From Campylobacterota bacterium (GTDB taxonomy: Bacteria; Campylobacterota; Campylobacteria; Campylobacterales; Sulfurovaceae): DNA of 11,071 bases. Under the pieces are notes generated by a model, which saw nothing but the letters and a program-made list of their open reading frames with translations, did not search any database and was not told where the DNA came from. The translations under genes were made by a program, and so were the position numbers. Shown here in pieces: positions 1-6,172 of this stretch (position 1 is its first letter; every line of letters starts with the position of its first letter). The stretch spans positions 1 through 11,071 of the forward strand of contig JAUVCL010000057.1 in the NCBI GenBank assembly GCA_030595845.1, read 5' to 3'.

Positions 1-496
1 CTGATTTTACAAACTTCGCCAACTTTTCTTTTACGGCTACATAGTGTGCATGGGAATTTGCATAAGGTTGATCACAATAGAGATGGGCAGTCTTAGAGGT
101 CATCTTCGGGTCTGCTTCCAATGCTTTGGTGACATCAACAAAATCCAATAGGTGAAGATGATAAAAATGCACCACATGATCTTGAATAAAAAGTGCCAAT
201 GACATCAAGTCTCTGATTATCTTCGCATTTTCTGGTGCATGGATACCGTAAGCATCCTCAACAGTGCTGACTGCTCCTCTAAAATGCGAATTGGTACAAA
301 CGCCACATATTCTGCCTGCCAATAACCCAGCATCTCGTGGGTCTCTGTCTTTTAAGATGATCTCGATGCCTCGAAAAAGCTGTCCGCTGACATAGGATTC
401 TTTTACAATGCCATCTTCATCTATCTCCACTTCCGCCCGTAAATGGCCTTCAATTCTGCTAATAGGGTCTATGACTATTCTTTTAAGATTTGGCAT
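1..496 (-). CDS. [NiFe]-hydrogenase large subunit, N-terminal part (runs off the left edge)
   Basis: Catalytic subunit of a [NiFe] hydrogenase, carrying the Ni-Fe(CN)2CO centre that splits or makes H2. Only the first 165 residues are in the window. RIEGH at residues 14-18 contains the conserved glutamate region near the active site. RICGVCTNSH at 62-71 is the L1 motif, whose cysteines C64 and C67 are the first pair of Ni/Fe ligands. The following stretch with QDHVVHFYHLH (about 109-119) resembles group 1 uptake enzymes. The C-terminal L2 cysteine motif lies outside the window. The ATG lies inside the end of the preceding fusion gene and overlaps it by 14 bases in another frame, so translation is probably coupled; a GAGGAA stretch sits rather far upstream of the start. 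The partner small subunit is the C-terminal part of that upstream gene. The family is certain; the exact hydrogenase group is inferred and open. Confidence 0.95.
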   Translation of the reverse strand, partial: MPNLKRIVIDPISRIEGHLRAEVEIDEDGIVKESYVSGQLFRGIEIILKDRDPRDAGLLAGRICGVCTNSHFRGAVSTVEDAYGIHAPENAKIIRDLMSLALFIQDHVVHFYHLHLLDFVDVTKALEADPKMTSKTAHLYCDQPYANSHAHYVAVKEKLAKFVKS

Positions 497-2912
497 TTGA
501 CTTCACTTCCTCTACTTTTCTCTCATTGGCATACTTATCAAAGAATCCCTTCTCTACACAGCCCATACATCCATGTCCTGCCTGAACTGGCCAGCTTGTA
601 CCTTGGTTGAACTTCATAGTCGGGCAGTTGGCAAAAGCATAAGGACCTTTACAGCCCATTTCAAAAAGACACCATCCTTTTTTTGCCCCTTCATCTCCCC
701 ATTCTTTTACAAATTCTCCAAGCTCAAAGTGACCTCTTCTTTCACAGTTATCATGTATCCTGCCTCCATAGGCCCAAAGCGGTCGATTGAATGTATCAAG
801 CGCAGGTAATTCTTCAAACATGAGGTAAGAGAGTAGGGTTCCTACAATGTTGAGAGGATTGACCGGACAGCCTGGAAGATTGATAATATCATTTCTTTCC
901 AGGGCTTCGGAGACACCGACAGCACCTGTCGGGTTTGGTGCAGCAGCAACCACTCCGCCATCTAGAGCACAAGAGCCTACTGAGAGTATCAAAGCGGCAT
1001 CTTTGGCACATTTTTGAAGTAGTGCAAGTCCTGTTTCACCTTTTGGACCTATACGTAGGTATTTCCCATCCATCGCCATAGGTATGGCTCCCTCAACGAT
1101 AAGTACATAAGCACCTTTTTGGGACTTGATGATATTTTCCAATACACTCTCACTTTGATCTCCACTCGCAGACATCAATAGCTCATGATAGTCCAGTGAA
1201 ATATAGTCAAATATCAGATCTTCTATGCCAGGATGAGAAGACTTGATAAATGCTTCCGAATTCCCTGAACAGTCAGCCAGTTCCAGCCAGATAATGGGTA
1301 CTTTGTTTAAATGCTCTACGCCATCTTTGACCACGCCTTCAAATGCCGGATGCAGTTGCATAGTCGCTGTGACCATAGATACCCAACTGTTGACTTCTTT
1401 TGGTGTAATGTCAAAGGCATCTAAAGAAGCAGAGAGTTGTTCAGGATCAAGTTGATTATGGGGATGTAAGCTGTTGTATTTATCTATACGTTTTTTCACT
1501 AAAGCGATCTCTTCTTCCCTTGCCAACGCATCAGGGGATTTTTTAACAAAATTAGGATCAATGAGATGCTGTGAATTTTGGATAATACCTTCAACCGTTT
1601 TCTTACACTTTCCACATACTCTACCTGCTTGTGAAAAGCTACCAAACTCCAGAAAGTTTTCTACACCATGTGTGACTACAGTGCTAACAATATCTTGATC
1701 ATAGATATGTTCACAACTACAGACAAGCCTGCCTATTTTACCTATCTCTCTGTTCTGATACAGATAAGTAGGGTCGATATTCTGTGCATTTTTTATAATG
1801 GATTCTAAATATCCTATATCTTCATTGCTGTTGATGCCAATGAATCGTGTGAGTTTGTCATTTTCTATAAAATATTCATCTATACGCTGATCTTTCTCAG
1901 AAGTGATCAATATCTTTTCAACCCGTGGTACATAGAGAGGGGACCTGACATCTATTAGCTCATATTCACCCACTTTCAGCATATCGATCATGACTTCCAG
2001 TTGAAATTCTTTCTCTTCCACTGTAAGTATATTTTCGATGGCTACATCTGCTTGCAGTGTACATGCCTTGACATGACCGGCTATAAAATCTAAGGCTTTA
2101 ACTTGTGCTGCTTCACCTACCGCATAAATGTTTTCATCTTCGGTTTGCATTTTATTGTTAGTGAGTATGCCTTTGTCACAATCTAAACTTTCTCTTGCAA
2201 AATCTATATTAGGTTTGATACCCACACCAAATATTAAAAAAGGATTTTTTAGATCAAGTTTTTTTGTTTTGAGACGTATGATCTCATCATTCAAAATTTC
2301 TTTTTCAATGATCTCATCTTCGTAAGAAATGGTTATTTTCACACTTTTTAAATAACAAGACTCTATTTCTTTCTTCGCCTGAGGAGATAACATTTTGTCA
2401 TAGAGATAATTACTTCGAACAATCAGCGTAATATGTTTAACACTTTGCATCTTGTTTAACGTCTCCATGAGTTCAAGACCTATGGGACCAGAACCAACAA
2501 TGACCACTTCTCTGTCTCCTATCCCTTCACGGATCTTTGTGCAATCATCGGCAGATCGAAACACAGAAGCATTCTTAAGTCCTCTTATATCAAAAAGTGT
2601 TTGGGGGAGGGAGCCTGTGGCAATGATGAGTGTGTCATAAGGGAAAGCGGAGTGTTTTGAAAAGATTCTTTTTGATTTTCTATCGATAGAAGTGATTTTT
2701 TCGTTCAGTGCAATTTCTACAGTGGGGTTTAGAGCTAAAGAGATATCTTTTAGGGTTGCACTTTGATCTACAAGTGCACAGAGATGTATCCTGTCATAAG
2801 GAGAAAAGGCTTCATCAGATACGATCAAGACATCTATAGCTGATCTATGTTTTTTGATACGGTTAGCCAAATACGCAGCAGCGATCCCACCGCCTATGAT
2901 CACAATTCTCAT
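483..2912 (-). CDS. FAD/NAD(P)H reductase - BFD [2Fe-2S] - [NiFe]-hydrogenase small subunit fusion
   Basis: An 809-residue multidomain redox protein. Residues 1-300 are a NirB-like pyridine nucleotide-disulfide oxidoreductase fold: FAD Rossmann motif IIGGGIAAA (5-13), ATGSLP (98-103), NAD(P) motif VIVGSGPIGLE (137-147), and VGEAAQ (265-270), the GE form I recall from NirB. It has no redox-active Cys pair. A BFD-like [2Fe-2S] domain follows with C398, C400, C433 and C436. Residues 440-535 are a helical linker of unknown role. Residues 538-809 are a full hydrogenase small subunit: C548, C648, C682 (proximal cluster), H720, C723, C748, C754 (distal), C763, P775, C782, C785 (medial, Pro implying [3Fe-4S]). 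The usual fourth proximal ligand is N551. There is no Tat signal and no C-terminal membrane helix, so it is probably cytoplasmic. It probably passes electrons between H2 and NAD(P) with the overlapping large subunit; the direction is inferred. A TATAAT box and AGGTGA ribosome site precede the ATG. Confidence 0.95.
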   Translation of the reverse strand: MRIVIIGGGIAAAYLANRIKKHRSAIDVLIVSDEAFSPYDRIHLCALVDQSATLKDISLALNPTVEIALNEKITSIDRKSKRIFSKHSAFPYDTLIIATGSLPQTLFDIRGLKNASVFRSADDCTKIREGIGDREVVIVGSGPIGLELMETLNKMQSVKHITLIVRSNYLYDKMLSPQAKKEIESCYLKSVKITISYEDEIIEKEILNDEIIRLKTKKLDLKNPFLIFGVGIKPNIDFARESLDCDKGILTNNKMQTEDENIYAVGEAAQVKALDFIAGHVKACTLQADVAIENILTVEEKEFQLEVMIDMLKVGEYELIDVRSPLYVPRVEKILITSEKDQRIDEYFIENDKLTRFIGINSNEDIGYLESIIKNAQNIDPTYLYQNREIGKIGRLVCSCEHIYDQDIVSTVVTHGVENFLEFGSFSQAGRVCGKCKKTVEGIIQNSQHLIDPNFVKKSPDALAREEEIALVKKRIDKYNSLHPHNQLDPEQLSASLDAFDITPKEVNSWVSMVTATMQLHPAFEGVVKDGVEHLNKVPIIWLELADCSGNSEAFIKSSHPGIEDLIFDYISLDYHELLMSASGDQSESVLENIIKSQKGAYVLIVEGAIPMAMDGKYLRIGPKGETGLALLQKCAKDAALILSVGSCALDGGVVAAAPNPTGAVGVSEALERNDIINLPGCPVNPLNIVGTLLSYLMFEELPALDTFNRPLWAYGGRIHDNCERRGHFELGEFVKEWGDEGAKKGWCLFEMGCKGPYAFANCPTMKFNQGTSWPVQAGHGCMGCVEKGFFDKYANERKVEEVKSNAKS

Positions 2913-2916
2913 ACTG

Positions 2917-2923
2917 TCACCTC
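2917..2923 (-). promoter_or_regulatory. Ribosome binding site of the hydrogenase fusion gene
   Basis: Read on the minus strand this is GAGGTGA, four bases before the ATG at 2912. It supports that start, and the FAD-binding strand-loop begins only a few residues later, as expected for a complete N-terminus. Confidence 0.7.
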
Positions 2924-2932
2924 ACATATTTT

Positions 2933-2938
2933 ATTATA
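2933..2938 (-). promoter_or_regulatory. Probable -10 box of the hydrogenase operon
   Basis: TATAAT on the minus strand, 20 bases before the ATG, giving a predicted start of transcription near 2926 and a leader of about 14 bases. No TTGACA-like -35 box is seen; the -35 region would fall at the edge of the adjacent palindrome. Weak -35 boxes are usual in Campylobacterota. It suggests that the hydrogenase genes are transcribed separately from the ATP-grasp gene upstream. Confidence 0.55.
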
Positions 2939-2951
2939 GCTTATTCTTTTT

Positions 2952-3010
2952 AGGGCACCTCTAATAATCCTAGTGATGTTATGAGTGACTAGGGTTATTA
3001 GATGTGCCCT
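2952..3010. repeat. 59-bp near-perfect palindrome (23-bp arms, 13-base loop)
   Basis: The arms 2952-2974 and 2988-3010 are inverted copies with two differences (2959/3003 and 2968/2994); the termini AGGGCAC and GTGCCCT match exactly. The palindrome starts five bases after the stop codon of the ATP-grasp gene. As minus-strand RNA it is followed by an A-rich run, not a U-run, so it is not a standard terminator for the genes around it. As plus-strand RNA it pairs slightly better (U-G at 2968/2994) and is followed by UUUAUUUUA. It could be a small transposon-derived element, a transcript-end stabiliser, or a terminator of antisense transcription. No clear target duplication flanks it. Confidence 0.75.
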
Positions 3011-3015
3011 TTATT

Positions 3016-3963
3016 TTACTTCAAAATGCTTCCAAAATGCTTCATGGAAAACTTGACTCTGTCTGCAATATCCAGTTTGTCTAATTGTTCATCTATCTTA
3101 TCAAATCGTTTTACTGCACCCGTCTGATTTGCAATTTGTATAGCTAAACCAGGGCGGGCATTCAACTCTAAGATCAGGGGACCCAGGTTTTTATCTAGTA
3201 CGATATCTACACCTAGGTATCCTAAATGTGTGACTTCATAACATGATGCTGAGAGTAAAAGCATTTTCTCCCAATGGGGTATTTGAAGTTCTGAAAAATC
3301 ATACCCTGTATCAGGATGTTTTGTGACAGGGCTATCATGCTGCACTGCAAAAAGTGCTTTTCCTGATGCCATATCTATACCCACACCCACTGCACCTTGA
3401 TGTAGGTTGGCTTTGCCGTCACTCTCTTTGGTTGAACATCGTAACATCGCCATAGCCGGGTAACCCTTATAGATGATCACTCTGATATCGGGGACACCTT
3501 CATAGCTATAACGTTCAAAAATAGGATCAAACTCTACCAATTGTTCTATCATCGCAACATCAGGTTTCCCGCCAAGAGAATAGAGCCCGCTGAGTATGTT
3601 GGAGATGTCACGATGAATATCTGTGAGTTCCAAGGACTGTCCATTTGCTTTGAAAAATGTATCACCTTCACGTTTTACGATGACAAGAATACCTTTACCC
3701 GCACTTCCTTGTGCAGGTTTGATCACAAACTTTTCATAAGAGGCTAAAATGTCTTTTAACTTGCGCAGTTGTGACTGCCGCTCGATGGTAGCCAGTAATT
3801 TAGGTACAGCAATACCCGCATCTTCTGCAATAACTTTGGTCTTGAGCTTGTTGTCGACCAATGGATAATACTTACGGTTATTTTGTCCACCGATATAATG
3901 AATATTACGTTTATTCATTCCCAAGATTCCAAGCTTTTTAAGCTTAAATGGATTTGCAAACAT
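3016..3963 (-). CDS. RimK-related ATP-grasp ligase (alpha-L-glutamate ligase-like)
   Basis: A 315-residue cytosolic ATP-grasp enzyme, about full length for the TIGR02291-type family related to RimK, which ligates amino acids (glutamate in RimK) to a carboxylate through an acyl phosphate. The N-terminus has the LGMNKRN stretch (14-20) that I associate with this family, which supports M1 over M16. FVIKPAQGSAGKGI (79-92) is the ATP-binding lysine and glycine loop, VPDIRVIIY (157-165) the central strand, NLHQGAVGVGID (186-197) the nucleotide loop, and ELNARPGL (266-273) the Mg-binding E/N/R motif. All key positions look intact. It is the last gene of the protease/7TM/ligase set, three bases after the stop of the 7TM gene. 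No good Shine-Dalgarno site is seen, so translational coupling is likely. The acceptor substrate is unknown; glutamate as donor is only inferred from the family name. Confidence 0.9.
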   Translation of the reverse strand: MFANPFKLKKLGILGMNKRNIHYIGGQNNRKYYPLVDNKLKTKVIAEDAGIAVPKLLATIERQSQLRKLKDILASYEKFVIKPAQGSAGKGILVIVKREGDTFFKANGQSLELTDIHRDISNILSGLYSLGGKPDVAMIEQLVEFDPIFERYSYEGVPDIRVIIYKGYPAMAMLRCSTKESDGKANLHQGAVGVGIDMASGKALFAVQHDSPVTKHPDTGYDFSELQIPHWEKMLLLSASCYEVTHLGYLGVDIVLDKNLGPLILELNARPGLAIQIANQTGAVKRFDKIDEQLDKLDIADRVKFSMKHFGSILK

Positions 3964-3966
3964 CTT

Positions 3967-5496
3967 TTAATTCGCCATAGACTTAAAACGAATGAGTTCA
4001 CTCAGACGGTAGCCACTGTAACGTCCTAATAAAATGATCACTGACAATACCACTAAGAGTAACTCTGGAAAATTAAACGCCATATGTGAAACAAAAGGGT
4101 AACTCATCACAAAGTATGCGAATGTTGCTACGATCAAAGATCCTCCACCCTGTATAAAGACTTCTTTAGCTCCTTCTTCTTCCCAGAGTATAGACATTCT
4201 CTCAATCGTCCAAGCTAAGATGATCATAGGAAAAAAAGTAATGGTCATAACTTCTTTAATTCCGAGTTTATAACTTAAAATACTCATAAAGGACATGATC
4301 ATGATGACCACGATCATCACTGCAGAGATCCTTGCCACCAGTAAGAGGTTGAGATTGCTTAAATAAGAGCGGATCACTAAACCTATGCCTACAATTAAAA
4401 TAAACATAATCAGTCCGGCAAACAGTGTTGTTTCCATAAATGCTAAGGCTATTAAAATAGGCATAAATGTTCCTGATGTTCGTAACCCTATCAATACCCT
4501 TAATAAGACTACGACTAAAGCACCAAAAGGCACTAATAATATATGCTGATAGGCATTCTGTGCTGATACAGGTAGTGAAAAGAGTGAAAAGTCCAAGATC
4601 GCAGCTTTATCTAAAAGCTCTTTTTTATCAAGAAGGTATTGGACGGGAACCTGACGTTCATTGATGGAAAATCGAATGTTGGATTTTTTTGCTCCTGTGA
4701 CATTAAGCAGTGAATCTCCACTTTGCTTCCAGATAAAGAAGTTCTTGTCACGGGTGACTTTCCCTCTGTTTAGATCATAGAGTTGCCAATCTTTACCATC
4801 ATAAACTTCGAGCATAGGTGTCAAAGCAATATTTCTTCGTGCACTTTCCAAATAGAGCCCGTGAATTTTGCGTACTCTAATATGTCTGTATCGTAACAGA
4901 CGGAATAACATGTCTATCTTTGCTTCCCCTCCTTGTGCAAGAAGTATCTTTGCTGCTTGTGAAGGGTTCTCGTTATTAAACTCTTGAATCAATTGTGCCG
5001 TAAATGAATGGGTATCAGCAGATCTTGATCGCACATCATCAAGAAGAATTTTTGCTGTATTTATCAGTGTATTGGGAAGATCACTAAGAGACTCACTTTT
5101 TTGTTCAACAGCTTCAATAGGCGGTTTAGGATTAGTCTCTCCCGGCTCTATCATCACTTCAAGAGAATAGTAAAGTATTTGAGGACCTTCAACTTTTCGT
5201 TTACTCCATTCGGCTCTTTTCCCATTTTTAGTTTGCGCCTCAGCATAACCAAACCCTGATGAGGCTACATCTTCAGAGAGTATTTGTATCCCGTCTTGTA
5301 CCCCGGGGATAGCCATAGAGACCAATACTGCTTTGTTCTTTCCTTCAAATGAAACCTCTGCTCCAACTTTGTAGACTGAACGCTTTTCATGTGGTAAAAA
5401 TGGTATACCCAATACACTGACTTTATACCAAACGATAAAAAGTCCTATAAAGGCCAGAGAAAGTGCAATGAGTAATACTTGAAATTTTCTAGACAT
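3967..5496 (-). CDS. Inactive transglutaminase-like domain fused to seven transmembrane helices
   Basis: A 509-residue inner-membrane protein. A signal-anchor helix lies at about 7-24. A soluble part of about 290 residues follows and should face the periplasm, with a transglutaminase-like region at about 140-275. Then come about seven hydrophobic helices between 316 and 491, and a short basic tail. This matches the PF14400/PF14402 arrangement (inactive transglutaminase plus 7TM). The whole protein contains no cysteine, so the catalytic Cys of transglutaminases is absent; GGEAKI (189-194) sits where a Gly-x-Cys motif would be expected. A binding rather than catalytic role for the soluble domain is therefore likely. 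It has an AGGAGT ribosome site six or fewer bases before the ATG. It lies 12 bases after the protease gene and 3 before the ATP-grasp gene, so it is clearly in one operon with both. Substrate and transport role are unknown. Confidence 0.9.
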   Translation of the reverse strand: MSRKFQVLLIALSLAFIGLFIVWYKVSVLGIPFLPHEKRSVYKVGAEVSFEGKNKAVLVSMAIPGVQDGIQILSEDVASSGFGYAEAQTKNGKRAEWSKRKVEGPQILYYSLEVMIEPGETNPKPPIEAVEQKSESLSDLPNTLINTAKILLDDVRSRSADTHSFTAQLIQEFNNENPSQAAKILLAQGGEAKIDMLFRLLRYRHIRVRKIHGLYLESARRNIALTPMLEVYDGKDWQLYDLNRGKVTRDKNFFIWKQSGDSLLNVTGAKKSNIRFSINERQVPVQYLLDKKELLDKAAILDFSLFSLPVSAQNAYQHILLVPFGALVVVLLRVLIGLRTSGTFMPILIALAFMETTLFAGLIMFILIVGIGLVIRSYLSNLNLLLVARISAVMIVVIMIMSFMSILSYKLGIKEVMTITFFPMIILAWTIERMSILWEEEGAKEVFIQGGGSLIVATFAYFVMSYPFVSHMAFNFPELLLVVLSVIILLGRYSGYRLSELIRFKSMAN

Positions 5497-5500
5497 AAAA

Positions 5501-5506
5501 ACTCCT
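5501..5506 (-). promoter_or_regulatory. Ribosome binding site of the 7TM gene
   Basis: AGGAGT on the minus strand, four bases before the ATG at 5496 and a few bases after the stop codon of the protease gene. It fixes the start of the 509-residue protein. Confidence 0.65.
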
Positions 5507-5508
5507 TT

Positions 5509-6075
5509 TTATTTAGCTAATACCATAGGTTTAAGTTGATGTTTCTTTGCAACATCAACAAGGAAATAATCACGTAGAAAGTTACGTCCTATAAGTACGG
5601 GGTAAGTATAGGTTTTTCTATCATTCAAATTGACATGAATCAGCTGAGAAACATTTCCAAGAATGATACGCATATTGATCACATAGCGATCTTGCGCAGC
5701 TTTCCCATGACGTTTGATCTGCACGGTTTTGATCACCTTTCTCTCAAGTGTATGTTCTTTTTTTCCATCCATACAAATAAAGCGTACCCATTGTTTTCCG
5801 TCACGTTCAAAAGGTGTAATGTCACGTGCATCAATGGAAGTGGTTTTTGCACCTGTATCAATACGTGCTTTGAGTACGACATTGGGCGGAACAAGTCGAA
5901 CATTCTCTACTTCTCCGATGATCATTTTGGCATCAGGTTTCTCGGTATTGAGGTTTTCAAAGGTGCTTTTTTGTTCATTTTCAGGGGTAGTGTCCGCTTT
6001 ATTTTGTGCGTAAACTGTCATGTTTAATAAAAGTAAAAATAGTAAGTTATAGTGCCATCTCATTGATAAAGTCAT
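5509..6075 (-). CDS. Secreted retropepsin-like aspartic protease (RimB / PF05618 type)
   Basis: A 188-residue protein with a signal peptide (basic start, hydrophobic LLFLLLL core, AxA-like end VYA at 21-23), so it is periplasmic or membrane-attached. After a charged linker (24-50) comes a single retropepsin-like domain: ARIDTGAKTTSID (70-82) holds the catalytic Asp-Thr-Gly (D73), and VLIGRNFLRDY (160-170) is the second conserved strand and helix. The family was first named 'ATP-dependent zinc protease' but the fold and DTG motif are those of dimeric aspartic proteases. It is the first gene of the protease/7TM/ATP-grasp set. Its neighbours suggest that it cleaves, or binds without cleaving, a peptide-like product made by the ligase and handled by the 7TM protein; this is inference. 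An AAGGAAA ribosome site precedes the ATG by six bases. M5 is an alternative start but lacks its own site. Confidence 0.88.
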   Translation of the reverse strand: MTLSMRWHYNLLFLLLLNMTVYAQNKADTTPENEQKSTFENLNTEKPDAKMIIGEVENVRLVPPNVVLKARIDTGAKTTSIDARDITPFERDGKQWVRFICMDGKKEHTLERKVIKTVQIKRHGKAAQDRYVINMRIILGNVSQLIHVNLNDRKTYTYPVLIGRNFLRDYFLVDVAKKHQLKPMVLAK

Positions 6076-6081
6076 CGTTGT

Positions 6082-6088
6082 TTTCCTT
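6082..6088 (-). promoter_or_regulatory. Ribosome binding site of the retropepsin gene
   Basis: AAGGAAA on the minus strand, six bases before the ATG at 6075. It favours M1 over M5. Confidence 0.55.
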
Positions 6089-6105
6089 CATGCTAACTCT
6101 TATTA

Positions 6106-6111
6106 ATTATA
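6106..6111 (-). promoter_or_regulatory. Probable extended -10 promoter of the protease/7TM/ATP-grasp operon
   Basis: TATAAT preceded by TG and one base (TGTTATAAT on the minus strand), an extended -10 element. Predicted transcription start is near 6099, about 24 bases before the ATG. No -35 box is found at the usual distance. The 97-base gap 6076-6172 between this operon and the P-type ATPase gene contains no convincing terminator hairpin, so some read-through from upstream is possible. Confidence 0.55.
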
Positions 6112-6172
6112 ACATATTTGCATTACCTTAAAATACTTCTTTATGATTTTCTTTCCTTGCAATGATAGTCAT

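Noticed and set aside
483..496. Overlap of the fusion and large-subunit genes as a sequencing error
   Set aside because: Both frames read cleanly on each side, the large subunit begins with the family-typical RIVIDPISRIEGH, and the fusion ends with a normal short tail, so the overlap looks genuine.
1910..1970. Rhodanese-like start (YELIDVRSP) inside the fusion protein
   Set aside because: The short likeness is not followed by a rhodanese active-site Cys loop; it fits better as part of the region after the reductase domain.
2952..3010. Palindrome as an ordinary intrinsic terminator of the ATP-grasp operon
   Set aside because: On the minus strand the stem is followed by AAAAAG rather than a U-run, and it is longer than a typical terminator stem; termination cannot be excluded but is not supported.
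5635..6027. 130-codon open frame on the plus strand
   Set aside because: It lies wholly antisense to the retropepsin gene, has no ribosome site or recognisable domain, and its sequence is rich in Cys and Phe as expected from a reverse reading.
6112..6172. Terminator after the P-type ATPase gene
   Set aside because: Only a five-base AATGA/TCATT inverted repeat with a three-base loop is present and no U-run follows.
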